A stretch of 64,000 nt of DNA from Zizania palustris (taxonomy: Eukaryota > Streptophyta > Magnoliopsida > Poales > Poaceae). Made by a program: the position numbers and the translations under genes. The stretch's first letter is position 1. The number at the start of each line of letters is the position of its first letter. Positions 41,457-52,243 of this stretch are shown piece by piece. A model generated the notes under the pieces. That model made no database searches, was not told where the DNA came from, and saw nothing but the letters and a program-made list of their open reading frames with translations. The stretch spans positions 26,010,371-26,074,370 of the forward strand of contig JAAALK010000285.1 in the NCBI GenBank assembly GCA_019279435.1, read 5' to 3'.

Positions 41457-44400
41457 ATGGCGAAAACCAAAGGTTCTGGAGCACCTTCAGCCTTGGCTCG
41501 ACAGCAGGCTGCTGCTGCAGCAGCGGCTGCGTCATTAACGACGGCAGCTCCTACACCTGTAGTGACAACCATGGCGGCGGGAGGAGGAAATCCCCAAAAT
41601 GTTGGCGATCAAGGCCTCTTCCCGGCATCAACAAAATACATGGATCAATCCTTCCAACTGGGGCCTTCAACCTGCAAAAGAGAATCACTGGCGGCCGTAG
41701 TAGAAGGCAAAATTAGTTCGGGAGTTATGGTCCGCAAACCTGGAAAGGAAGTTATCCCGTCACCAAGACCCGGAGAAGTGGTCGTCTTCGAAGCCTTCTT
41801 CGAAGCTGGCTTAGGTCTTCCGGCAGTGGATTTCTTGGCTGAAGTACTGGATCTGTTCCACGTCACTCTCCCCCAACTTTCTCCGAATGCAGTAGCTCGT
41901 CTCGCCATCTTCGAATGGGCATTACGAGCCGAAGGTTGTGAAGGGAGGGCAGAGATCTTCGCAGCACCGCACAGAGCTTCGTGCCAGCCGAAGACCTTCG
42001 TAGGCTCCGGTGGTGAAAAACTGGTGGTGGCCTTTGGAAGCATCAATTTCAGACTTCGGGATGAATATGCCCTCCGGTTTCCTGCTAAGGCCATCAATGC
42101 AAGATGGTACACCGATTGGATCCTGATGTGGTTTTACGCCGAAGTTGGGGCGAGCAATCGCCTAGTTGGACCCCTTCAAGATATCAACTTTCGAAAGGAA
42201 GCCCTTGTGCATCCGGATCCGGGCCAGCTCGAAGCTCGCCTCAGCTTGCTTCAAAAGATCAGTCGAAGGTTAAGCATGCGAGACTTAGCCGAAGAGTTCC
42301 TCGGGCTCCAAATCACTCCGTTGATGGCCAACTGGCCAATCACTTTCGAAGAGGACTCGGAAGGCGGTCTTCGCAAGATTACTTCGACTTCGAGCCCTGC
42401 AGGTAACTTCGAATACAACATATATTATGCATATTCATTCGAAGGAGCAACGAACTTAACTTGTTTTTCAGCCTATTCAGCCCCTATAACTTCGGAGCAG
42501 ATCGTACGGGCTTCGGAGAAGATTTTGGGTGCTCCAACTCCGACAGAGAAAGAATGGAGAATCAAACTGGTTGGAAGTTGGGAACGATCAAACAGAGTAT
42601 GGGGGCTACTCGAAGTGGTTCCGCCCCCTTTGGTGGATTGGGTGCCTTCGGAGAAAGGGCCCAAGAAGAGGAAAGCTGAAGCTGGGACTTCGAGCTCCGC
42701 CAAGACTCCGGTCAAGAAGGTGGCTCGAAAGCTAAAAAACCCTGCACCTTCGAGCCCAAGAGCTTCAGTCTCCGATTCTCAGGAGGACGAAGGCAGGTTA
42801 CTTGTAAGGCTGATTGACAAAGATGCAGCCCAAGTTGAAGAAACTGCGAACGTGCCGGAGTCTCAAGAGAATCTTGAGCAAACAAGGACTCCGGCAGTTC
42901 AAGAGGATTTACCATAGGACGAAGTTCCTGTGGATGAGAGTGGAGTCGAAGTCACTGTGGCTTCGATCTCGGATGAAGCAACAACGACTGTACAGGAAAA
43001 TGTTCCGGCAGTCGAAGATTTGACACTTGATTTGGACGAAGATCTCACCTTCGATCCGCCAAGCAGTCCAATGCTCACCCGCCGCCAAAATGTCGAAGGT
43101 AAATTTCGAATAATTCTTTTATTTCTTTTGTCCTTAATGCGAAATTATACAATGTATAATACCTTTGTTTTTACAGAATTCACTTCTATGGAAGAGGTCC
43201 GTCCGGAAGATACAATCCCTGGACCTTCGACAACTTCGGATCCAATCCCAGGAGCCACTCAGATGGGGCCTGGAAAAGGCAAAGGAAAGATGGACCCCCT
43301 CCCTGCTGCGAGTTCCGGATCAACTCCGTCTGAGTCAACAGACGAGAGCCAATCTACCTGAGGGGGGCCAGTCTCCGGGGGCTCCAAAGACTACAGCTCA
43401 ACACTGTGGGCCTTCGTCAAACGAAGATGACCAACAAGCTTTAAGTATGCTCCCCCTTCTGGCTCCTTTCTTAGAGCGAAGAACTTGTCTTCGGACTTTG
43501 CTCGAGCCTTTGGATCGAGCTAGTCGCGAAATTGGGGAGACGAACTTGGTGGCCATCCTGAGTGAGGCGAAGAGCTTGGAGCTTAACGCTGCCATGGAAC
43601 GTGTAGCCTACCAGGTACGAAGCATCTGTGAAATATCATCAAATTTACATACAAATAATTTCTTACCTTGGTTTTTTCTTTTCACAGCAAACAGTCTTGG
43701 CCCGAGCTGCGAATATATCAAATGAACGAGAAATCAGCTCGCCTTCGAGAGGAAAACACAACTCTTCAACGGAATCTCACTATCTCCGAAGGCCGAGTGA
43801 TTCATATGGACAGCATGGTGTCAACGGAGCGTAGGGCCAGACAAGGCTTGGAGGCTGTGAACAAGGAGCTTGAAGTAGAAAGAATAGTGCTTCGAGCAGA
43901 AGTTGAAAAGATGCAGGCGGAGCACGCTAATGCGGGGACCGAGCTTGTCAAGCTCCGAGAGGAAGCTAGCCAGCTTTTGAATCAAAAGAATTCCTTGACT
44001 ACAGAGGCTGCTAGACTCTCCGGAGTTCTAGAAGAGCTAACTTCGGCGAAGGATGCGCTAATCGAAGATAAGCTGACGTCCGAGAAGGTAGCTGCGGAGG
44101 TTATGGATCAACTGCTAGGCGTTTTGGAGTACTTCGGTACTACTGGAATGCTTCCTTCAAATGACAACATTTCCTTGCTGCGCCAGCTGAAAAGGATTCA
44201 AGGAGTAGCGAAGTAGATGAAGACATCAGGCATTCGTTACGGAGAACTCTCCGGACAAGTGGCCGTCGTTGGACTACTTTGTTACTACGAGGATCTAGGT
44301 CGATCGATAGGTCCGAGCGCAGGAGAGGGCCCAATTACCTTCGACGACGATCAGCTTCTCACTCCTTCCGAAGGTGTGGCCGCTGCCTGGCAAGCCTTCC

Positions 44401-45084
44401 AAACTTCATGGAGAGCCGAAGGTCGTTCTGTGATCAAGGCCTGGATTGACGAAGGACAGCGCCAGAAGCAGGCTCGGACCAAAGCTTCGAGCAGTCAGCC
44501 TCCTCCAAACCCGCAGGTTTAGATATGTCTTAGGATCTTTGACTATGTAAAGCTTTACGCTTATGTACATTTATGAATGAAAATTTGTTTATCATGTTTT
44601 TAGGCTTTGCCTCATATGGAAGATGTCGAAGTGTTAGACATTGACGATGAACTTCGCTCATTATGGGCTACCTTTGATCTTTTAAAAGTTTTCAAGCGCC
44701 CTCGATTTTTAGTTCCTCGAGATAGCTCCGGTGCAATTACGCCCGAAGTAAGCAAAGATATACTATCTTATATTAAAGAGGAAGAAAAAGAGGTTAACTT
44801 GGAAACTTCGTCTTCTGAAGACGTTATATGGTCTGAAGACGAAGATGAAGCTTGAAGTAAAAAGTCTGAAGAACTTGGAAGCTGGGAAAGGAGCCCCGAA
44901 CGGCTTCGAACTTGGGCCGAGCTTCAACAAGGAACAAAAGGACTTTAGAGCTTCGAAGGGAGGCAAAAGAGTCAAACGTAAAGTTGTTAGAACTCCCGGC
45001 ACTGGAACTAGTCGTTCCAACCCTAGCTCTAGAGATCGAAGAGGTCTTCGATTCCTTCTTGGTATAGAAACCAATTTTTCATGA
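41457..45084 (+). pseudogene. Antisense spliced gene of gypsy-C (C3 copy): putative gypsy-type transposon protein
   Basis: ATG 41457 opens 486 codons without a stop, the best copy of the N-terminal domain (residues about 95-240, FEAFFEAGLGLPAVDFLAEV to RWYTDWILMWFYAEV). Predicted introns: 42403-42471, 43099-43176, 43615-43687, 44517-44603. Exon 4 is a long coiled coil (SARLREENTTLQRNLTI). NLS-like KGPKKRKAEAG is kept. Breaks are TAG at 42915, a 1-bp shift near 43362, and TAG at 44214. A premature TGA near 44853 shortens the acidic C-terminus. None of these is shared with C2, so the family ancestor was probably intact. Role unknown. Confidence 0.8.
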
Positions 45085-45904
45085 TGTAATCAGTAATCAT
45101 ATTCGTTTGAATGATAAATATCGATTAAAATTGTCTCCCTATTTATTAGCCCCTCTTTGGGCGTAAGCAACTTTGAATTGTATTCAAAGATGGTTAGGCA
45201 CAAAGAAAAAACTTCGGAGTACAATTTTGGGAGTTCGGAGCCCCTCTGTAATTTAAAGATCTTTTAAAATCTTATAAAATGTCTTCGACTATTTGTAGTC
45301 TGAAGAATGGCAACTTAGTACCCTTTGTTTTTGAAAGAAATCACTTGAGATAACTTTGCGGACACTTTAGTGTCTTAGATAATTTGTCACTTTGGACTAT
45401 CTTAACAGACATTCGAAGCTCATGGCTCAAACTCTGTTTTGTTTTGGCCACCTTCGGCTCTTTTTTGGACTCTTTGGACTCTTTTTACGGATACCTACAA
45501 GCCAATGACTTGGGCTCCGCATATTTTGGTCGCCTTCGACTCTTTTTACGGATACCTACAAGCCAGTGGCTTGGGCTCCGCATATTTTGGTCACCTTCGA
45601 CTCTTTTTACGGATGTCTACCAGCCGATGGCTTGGACTCCGTATGATGTGGTTTTGGGCTCTTTTACGGATGCCTACAAGCCGGTGGCTTGGACTCCGGA
45701 TTATGTCAGCCCCCACGTCGGAAACTTCGAACCAATGGTTCGAAGTCCGAAAATATGATTCAGCTTTATGACACTTCCCTCTCGGTCAACCCCGCGGTTC
45801 CAGTGCGTCCACTCGGAAGATGGAAGTTTATGAGGGGAAGGCACTATCTGAACCATATGCTTTATTAATTCAGAAGATGATTACAAGTGATTTACAAGGA
45901 GCCC
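45085..45904. other. gypsy-C spacer with 61-bp tandem repeat (C3)
   Basis: A possible AATAAA-like signal follows the gene (gataaatat near 45115). Four 58-61 bp units, ctctttttacgga(t/c), begin near 45478, 45539, 45600 and 45658. Units two and one here resemble each other more than their C2 counterparts, suggesting local homogenisation. Confidence 0.7.
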
Positions 45905-47623
45905 TTATGCGAAGTATCGCTTTAGGTGCTCCGCATGCCAAGTATGTGCTAACTCTTCACCTTCTAAATTAGCTAGTTTAAAAGAGCTAGGACGTCCTGA
46001 ATGAACAATTAGGTACGGACCTTCCCATTTATTTCCTAATTTTCCTAGCGCTATGATGCTTCGCAAAACGAGATGACCTGGTTTAAGCTCATTGAACTTA
46101 ACCTTCGGGTCAAACCAAGCCTTCGTCTGCTGGTGATATTTTGATAAATTAGCCACAGCTCGAAGTCTTGTCTCCTCTGTTAAATCTAGCGAAGCTTGTC
46201 TTTCTTCTTCAATCTTTGGTTCGGTGCTGCGAAGTGATCCTCCTTTGAGCTCCGTTGGAGTCATGGCTTCATCTCCGAATAGCAATATGAATGGGGTAAA
46301 ACCTGTGGACCTTGTTTGTGTGGTCCGAATGGACCACAAAATCTTCGGAAGTTCTTCGGTCCACAGTCCTTTTGTTAATCCTACTATCCTTCGATTTAGC
46401 CCTGACAAAATATTTCCATTGGCTCTTTCTACAGCTCCATTAGACTGAGGAGGCCTCACTGCAGCAAAACATAACTGGATGCCTAGATCTTCGCAAAACT
46501 TCCTGAAAGGTTCTGCATCGAACTCTGTTCCATTATCAACTGTGAGTTGTCTTGGCACTCCGAACCGGCAAATGATATTTTTCCAAAAGAATTTCTGTAC
46601 ATTGTTCGAAGTGATAGCTGTTAAGGGCTTTGCTTCTTCCCACTTAGAAAAATATTCAATACCTACCACTGCGAACTTTAAATTTCCCTTAGCTGCTGGA
46701 AAGGGACCAATTAAATCCATACCCCATCTGGCCATAGGCCATACCGGAGCAATAACTTGAAGAGCTGTTGGTGGGCGATGACTCCGTCCACCCATCCACT
46801 GACATCCTTGACAAGTGCGGACCAAGTTCTCCGCATCAGCTGTTATTGTAGGCCAATAAAGCCCCTGGCGAAGTGTTTTTCCTGCCAAAGATCGAGTGGC
46901 CAAATGGCTACCGCAAAGTCCTTCAAGGATTTCCCGAAGAATTTCTTGACCTTCGGCTTGAGATATACATCGGAGTAGAGGGGAACATACTCCGGCCTTG
47001 TATAAAATACAGTTGATTATTTGATAATTTCTGGCTCTGAGTTTCAATCTTGAAAGCTGCGGCTCTTCAAACGAATTTGCTCCTCCTTGCAAAAGTTCCA
47101 TGATCGAATTTCTCCAATCTGTACTTGGAATGCAAATAATCTCTGCGGAGGGAATTTGTGGCACCGAAGGTGTATTGAGCTCCTCATAAAAAGCTTCTTC
47201 TGGTATATCCATAGCTCCGGCTGCAGCTTTTGCTAAGATGTCCGCTTGCACATTTTCTGTTCTTGGTATACTCCGAATTGAAATACCTTTGAATTGTGCT
47301 TCGATCTTATGAATTTCTTCTAAGTAGTTTGCAAGCTGTGGATGCCGAACTTGAAAACTTTTATCTACGTGCCCTGCTACTATTTGAGAATCTGTCTTTA
47401 TAACAACTCTTGTAGCCCCTAGAGCACGTGCTTTTCGGAGTCCCATTAAAATCCCTTCATACTCTGCTATATTAATGGTAGACTTAAAGTTGAGTCTTGC
47501 GGAGTACATTGCTCTTTGCCCTGAAGGCGAAATCAACACTGCTCCAACTCCTGCTCCGGATGCTTGGAAAGCCCCATCAGAAAAAACAGTCCAAACTCCG
47601 TCACTTGACTTCTTCGGAACCAA
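45905..47623 (-). CDS. gypsy-C second RNase H and integrase, C3 (572-codon open frame)
   Basis: The longest open frame in the window. Residues 1-150: archaeal-type RNase H (FSDGAFQASGAG, INIAEYEGILMG, IKTDSQIVAGHV, NVQADILAKAA). From about 240: integrase zinc region (CGSHLATRS, CQGCQWMGG), Asp in MDLIGPFPA, Asp in VDNGTEF, Glu in GAVERANGN with 35 residues between the last two. The usual tail is KWEGPYLIV and HLKRYFA. All visible catalytic residues are present. A frame loss upstream near 47718 cuts it from RNase H. Confidence 0.92.
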   Translation of the reverse strand: MVPKKSSDGVWTVFSDGAFQASGAGVGAVLISPSGQRAMYSARLNFKSTINIAEYEGILMGLRKARALGATRVVIKTDSQIVAGHVDKSFQVRHPQLANYLEEIHKIEAQFKGISIRSIPRTENVQADILAKAAAGAMDIPEEAFYEELNTPSVPQIPSAEIICIPSTDWRNSIMELLQGGANSFEEPQLSRLKLRARNYQIINCILYKAGVCSPLLRCISQAEGQEILREILEGLCGSHLATRSLAGKTLRQGLYWPTITADAENLVRTCQGCQWMGGRSHRPPTALQVIAPVWPMARWGMDLIGPFPAAKGNLKFAVVGIEYFSKWEEAKPLTAITSNNVQKFFWKNIICRFGVPRQLTVDNGTEFDAEPFRKFCEDLGIQLCFAAVRPPQSNGAVERANGNILSGLNRRIVGLTKGLWTEELPKILWSIRTTQTRSTGFTPFILLFGDEAMTPTELKGGSLRSTEPKIEEERQASLDLTEETRLRAVANLSKYHQQTKAWFDPKVKFNELKPGHLVLRSIIALGKLGNKWEGPYLIVHSGRPSSFKLANLEGEELAHTWHAEHLKRYFA

Positions 47624-47800
47624 AGTTGCAGGTGGAGTCCATTCTGCTACAAAATCTGCTAAGACTTGAGATTTGATTGCTGTCCTTGCCAGAAAGGATA
47701 TGCCGAAGGGTGTAGCTCAACTGCCCACTTTCCAATCCTTCCAGTGGAATCCTTACTTCGGAGCATATCTCCCAAAGGATATGAAGCTGGTACAATTACA

Positions 47801-48598
47801 TTATGAGCTAAAAAAATAATGCCTTAGCTTCCTCGAAGCCATTATCAGAGCATAAACGAACTTTTCGAGTTCGGAATACCTTGTCTTCGCTCCTGATAAT
47901 GCTTCAGACACAAAATAAACAGGATTTTGCACCAACTTCCCATTGAAATCCATTTCTCTGACTAGGACTGCGCTGACAGCAGAACCTGCAGCTGCAAGGT
48001 AAAGGAGTAGAGTTTCGTCCGCAGTAGGCACCGTGAGTGTAGCGAGATTACTGAGATACTCTTTAATATCTTCGAAGCTTTTCTGACACTCCGGTGTCAA
48101 TGCAAAATCTTCGGACCCTTTCAATGCTTTAAATATAGGCAAGCTTCTCTCCGCAGACCTTGCTAAAAACCTCCTAAGTGCTGCCAGACGTCCAGTCAAC
48201 TTTTGCACCTGCTTTAAATTTTCTGGAGGAGCCATCTTTTGTAGCGCAGTTATTTGAGTAGGGCTAGCTTCAATCCCTCTGCTTGAAACTAAATACCCTA
48301 ACAATTTCCCAGCCTTAGCTCCGAAGATACATTTCTCGGGGTTAAGACGGATCCCACATGCTCGAAGGCTATTAAATGTTTCCGCTAAGTCTAGGCTATG
48401 TTGGTGCTTTAAAGCACTCTTTATTACAATATTATCCATATAGGCCTCCACATTGCGACCTAATTGATGACCTAGAGCCTTAGCAACTAACCTCGAAAAA
48501 GTAGCCCCGACATTTCTTAAGCCAAAGAGCATTCTTACATAACAAAAGACTCCCGAGGGAGTTACGAAGCTTGTCTTGATCTCATCTTCGCGTTTCAA
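47801..48598 (-). CDS. gypsy-C RT C-terminal part and Ty3 RNase H, C3
   Basis: The 265-codon frame begins MKREDEIKTSFVTPSG, has RT motif YMDNIVIKS (second catalytic Asp changed to Asn), thumb and connection, then ADETLLLYLAAAGSAVSAVL and SRKLRHYF of RNase H. The Asn is a direct sequence observation at about 48434. In RT families that change is inactivating. Confidence 0.9.
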   Translation of the reverse strand: MKREDEIKTSFVTPSGVFCYVRMLFGLRNVGATFSRLVAKALGHQLGRNVEAYMDNIVIKSALKHQHSLDLAETFNSLRACGIRLNPEKCIFGAKAGKLLGYLVSSRGIEASPTQITALQKMAPPENLKQVQKLTGRLAALRRFLARSAERSLPIFKALKGSEDFALTPECQKSFEDIKEYLSNLATLTVPTADETLLLYLAAAGSAVSAVLVREMDFNGKLVQNPVYFVSEALSGAKTRYSELEKFVYALIMASRKLRHYFFSS

Positions 48599-49191
48599 CC
48601 ATATTGATGATAACCAGAATACGTGTCAAGGAAGCTTAATAACTCCGAACCTGCAGTGGAGTCGACCAGTTGATCAATTTGGGGCATGGGGTAGGGGTCA
48701 CGAGGGCATGCTTTATTCAAAGATGTGAAATGAATGCACATGCGCCACTTCTCGGAGGATTTCTTCTTGACGAAGACTGGGTTGGCTAACCATTCTGTGT
48801 GAGCCACTTCTCTGATAATCCCAGCCTTCAACAATTTTTCAACTTCGTCTTTTGCCAGAACAACTCTTTCTGCAGACATTTTTCGGAGTCCTTGCCGAAC
48901 AGGCTGGGCCTTCGGGTTTACAAGTAAACTATGTTCAATGATATCCCGATTGACTCCGGTGATGTATTCGTCCTACCAAGCAAAGACATCTAAATTCTCT
49001 TCCACTACTTTTTCCAAGGAGGTAGCAACTTCTGGGGGTAAATCTTTACCAAATTGAAATGCATATTCTTTACCATCTTTAACAATAATCTTCGTTGCAA
49101 TTTCTCCTTCAGGACTTGGTCTTGGGAAGGATATCTTCGAAGATTCGGAAGGAGTTGAAAAATTTTCTTGATTAACTTGCACATTATTCAC
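48595..49191 (-). pseudogene. gypsy-C RT N-terminal part, C3, retaining the segment lost in C1/C2
   Basis: 48879-48595 contains KWRMCIHFTSLNKACPRDPY and PMPQIDQLVDSTAG, the 102 bp absent from C1 and C2. A one-base loss at about 48603 then shifts the frame. 49191-48973 is the protease-RT spacer (PSPEGEIATKIIVKDGKEYA). Confidence 0.85.
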
Positions 49192-49201
49192 TTGTCTTGG
49201 T

Positions 49202-50020
49202 TCAAGAGGGGGGCCGTGACCATATTCCGCTCTTCGGGTGGTAGCTTGATCTCCGAAGATAGTAAGAACTCCTGCTTGCGTGGTTGTGATGTGCCACAGC
49301 TCCGAACTGGTTTAACATGCCTCTTCCGAAGATGACGTTGTAGGCATATGGAGCATCTACAACGTCGAAGATTACTTCCTCTTTTATGGCTAACAATCCT
49401 TCTCCGAAGGTAACTTCCAAGCCGATTTGGCCGAGTGCATCAAGCGGAGGTCCTGCGAAGCCTTGCAAAGGACGAGCCGCTGGAAGAAGGTGCTTTCTGG
49501 AGATGCACAATTGATCGAAGGCTTGAACAAAAATAATGTCTGCCGAACTGCCTCCGTCAATTAACACTATTCGAACCTCAGTTCCTGCAATGTCAGCAGT
49601 AATGACAAGTGGATCTGCATGTGGAAATTTAATACCATCTGCATCCTCTGCCGAAAAAGATATTGGCACATGGGACCATTCAGGCATAGCAGCTGCAGAT
49701 GACGAAGTTCCAATGTGGCCCACTTCTCTGACATACTCTCTTCTCTACCTTTTTGACATGCTTCCAAGAGTACCTCCTCCGGAGATGGGGAGAACTACTC
49801 TTTTTCCTCGGTCTTGCCCTTCTTCTTGCTTCGGAGGTGGCATAATATTGACCACCGGAGGGCGTCTTGCAGCTTCGAAAGTTTCTATCCGCGCCACAGC
49901 CTGGACATGCTCCGGGCGCACTTCAGCTGGAACTCGGTCAGTAGTACCTTGACCCGAAGTTCTTTCTAGATACTCTCCTCTCAGAGTAAGTATAACCTTG
50001 CAAGTATCAGTTGCGTGGCT
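49202..50020 (-). pseudogene. gypsy-C protease and zinc-knuckle region, C3
   Basis: 49723-49202 has VLIDGGSSADIIFVQAFDQL and FGRGMLNQFGAVAHHNH, with a 20-bp deletion near 49284. The upstream knuckle region (about 50040-49995) reads YCIYGENQSHATDTC. The first Cys and first His of the C2 knuckle are both Tyr here. Confidence 0.75.
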
Positions 50021-50260
50021 TTGGTTTTCACCATAAATACAGTAGAAAAGGGTCTGGCCTTTGCCAGCCGTTTTCCCTGGCGGCCTCCAGCCGCTGACCT
50101 TGTTTCCCGAAGGTTATGGAGCTCTCTGGGTGAACTTTTGCGGGGGTGCAATGTTCAGGACTTCAGAACGGGGATGCTTTTGCCCCCTTCTCCTATCATG
50201 CTGAACTTCGAAGACTGGTTCCCGCGGCTGTGCCGAAGTTTTTACTTCCACTTTCACTTC

Positions 50261-51277
50261 CTACAGTACGGATGGAGTAGCTGCAGTTCTTCGAAGCCAA
50301 CCTTCTTCCGACCTCGCATATTCTTCAAAGTATGACATCAACTGAGAAACAGAAGATATGCTTTTCCGATGAAGTTTATCAAGGAGGCCCTGATGAATGA
50401 CACCTTCCCGAGCTGCGTCAACTACCGAAGATGTAGTCAACCCTCGGATCTGTGACTTCGTATGAGCGAAGCGCTTGAAATATTGCCTCAATGTCTCTCC
50501 AGGGAGTTGCTTCACCTGGAAAAGACTTCCCGTCGACATTGGAGGCATGAAGGTGCCTTGAAAATTGCTTATGAACTTCTTCTTCAGCTGCCCCCATGAA
50601 TTAATTGATCCTGGCTTCAAAGACCAGAACCACCGCAATGCGACTCCTTGAAGAGCTAAAGGAAAGCATTTTGCCATGGTGTCCCGAACTCCTCCGTTAG
50701 CTTCAATTGCTAGAGCATAAGAATGGACAAATTCTCCAGGATCTTCATCTCTGGCATACTTGCAAAGCTTCGAAGTCTTAAACTTCGGGTCGAAGCGAAC
50801 TTTTTGCAGTTCTGGATGCAGAGGAGATTCAATATCAAAAGAGGCGTTCTCCGGGGCTTCGGGATAGATGGGTTCGTCGTCTTCAGGCACTTCAGGAATA
50901 ACTGGGATAGCTTGAGAGCGAAGCCTATTCGCAGCTTCTTGTCGCCATCTCGCTACTTCAGCTTGGAGACTGGCCATTTGAGTAGCCATATCACCAAGGT
51001 GGTCTTTATCTCCTCCGGGAGGATCTTCCGGGTCTTGAGATCTGTAGGGATCAGTTCGGAGTGGAACTTGAGGTGGAAGAGGAACTCCAGGTGGTCGAAG
51101 TATGGATGGAGTTGGCGGAGGAACTCCGTGTGCTCGAGGAATGGGAACTCCTTCCGGAGTTTGAGGTGGAGGAAACGTCGAAGGTCCTCCAGCTTCAACA
51201 GTGATGGGAGGTGTCTCTCCGGAGGTCCGAGGGGACCTCCGAACAGGGTTACGAGTTGCGCTCTGCTTAGGAGGCAT
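50261..51277 (-). CDS. gypsy-C gag, C3
   Basis: A 338-codon frame from ATG 51277 (MPPKQSATRNPVRRSPRTSG): proline-rich first 90 residues, short coiled coil, gag core (LRWFWSLKPGSINSWGQLKK, LFQVKQLPGETLRQYFKRF). It ends at a stop before the basic linker to the knuckle. It is more diverged from C1 and C2 than those are from each other. Confidence 0.88.
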   Translation of the reverse strand: MPPKQSATRNPVRRSPRTSGETPPITVEAGGPSTFPPPQTPEGVPIPRAHGVPPPTPSILRPPGVPLPPQVPLRTDPYRSQDPEDPPGGDKDHLGDMATQMASLQAEVARWRQEAANRLRSQAIPVIPEVPEDDEPIYPEAPENASFDIESPLHPELQKVRFDPKFKTSKLCKYARDEDPGEFVHSYALAIEANGGVRDTMAKCFPLALQGVALRWFWSLKPGSINSWGQLKKKFISNFQGTFMPPMSTGSLFQVKQLPGETLRQYFKRFAHTKSQIRGLTTSSVVDAAREGVIHQGLLDKLHRKSISSVSQLMSYFEEYARSEEGWLRRTAATPSVL

Positions 51278-51315
51278 GATGTAAGAAGTTGGTAGAGAAC
51301 GAAGTTTCTTGGACT

Positions 51316-51339
51316 AGGTTCCCCACGGACGGCGCCAAC
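51316..51339 (-). promoter_or_regulatory. gypsy-C primer-binding site (C3)
   Basis: Minus TTGGCGCCGTCCGTGGGGAA, as in C1 and C2. Confidence 0.75.
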
Positions 51340-51834
51340 TGTTGGCGTAAAAGATTACGCTAACAGGTTTCTGAAGATTAGAAACTAACAAACGAAGTGT
51401 TTACGAAGAGAACTGTTCTAAGCGTCCGAAAGGATAATAACTTAGAATAGTTCGAATGTGTGTATTGAATAACTTCTATTCGGTCCCTATTACAGGGTAA
51501 AACGGGGGGTATTTATAGGCTCAAACATTAAGGAAAAGACCTATTTACCCCTCTATTACAACCGACATAGTGGAAACTATTCGGTACCCTTAATAGGGCT
51601 AAATTGGTAAAAGACTAATCTAATGAGAAAGAAGATAAGTCTTCCATCTTAGCTGGCAGAAAAGATCTCCAAAGAGTCCATGTTCGAAGATATACTCCGA
51701 ACTAAGGTCTGTCTTCATACTTCGAGCTTGACTCAAGGCATCTCCGAAGATGCATGTGGTAAACCTTTGAATCCATTATCTATCTTTGTGTTATTGCTGC
51801 AATAACCCTGAGGATGGAATATTTTCCCCCAACA
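51340..51834 (-). repeat. gypsy-C 5' LTR of C3
   Basis: 495 bp, TGTTGGCG...CCCCCAACA, with target duplication ACCGC at 51835-51839. Confidence 0.95.
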
Positions 51835-52243
51835 ACCGCCGAATCTAAACGGTGGGCTAGCGAAGCGCTAACGGCTTGATCTACTGATGCAACTATTTTT
51901 TGCTCAATTTCTAAAGAAGATAAACGAGGCGATACAAGTGTTATCTGGACCTAAGCGAGGTCGGGGTTGACGATGTCGCGCTTGATGAAGACCGCGCGCG
52001 TCTTGACATAGCCCCCAAGCATCATTTCTTGGAGCACCTTTATCTTAGCCTCGATCTCTACTCGGTCTTCTACAGGGATATCTTCAAGTGTAGGTGACAA
52101 TATGGTGTGGTTGTCGATATCCACGCCTCCTATTGCGTCCATTGGCGGTGTAGACGTCGTAGTCGATGTTGATGTACCGGTGGCCAATGTAGATGTAGTC
52201 ATCGTGCTGGTGTAGCCTTCCCCAGAGGAGTCACCAAAAAGTG
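51835..52243 (-). pseudogene. gypsy-B gag N-terminus and primer-binding region, B2
   Basis: The minus frame includes TLATGTSTSTTTSTPPMDA, then a conserved acidic/alpha-helical block (LSPTLEDIPVEDRVEIEAKI, MMLGGYVKTRA) and stops at TAG near 51950, the same codon as in B3. In-frame coding continues beyond (SSLEIEQKI). 52215-52243 holds the likely PBS (minus CACTTTTTGGTGACTCCTCT). I cannot name the tRNA. Confidence 0.6.

Larger units (their letters stand above)
40520..51834 (-). mobile_element. gypsy-C element C3, complete, nested in B2
   Basis: 11.3 kb with two 495-bp LTRs (about 10 differences, 2 percent), a perfect 5-bp target duplication and the same gene order as C2, including the opposite-strand gene. 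It keeps the RT segment that C1 and C2 lost, but its catalytic motif reads YMDN. The outermost bases of the left LTR are mutated at both ends (TATTGG and CAATA in place of TGTTGG and CAACA). Confidence 0.95.
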
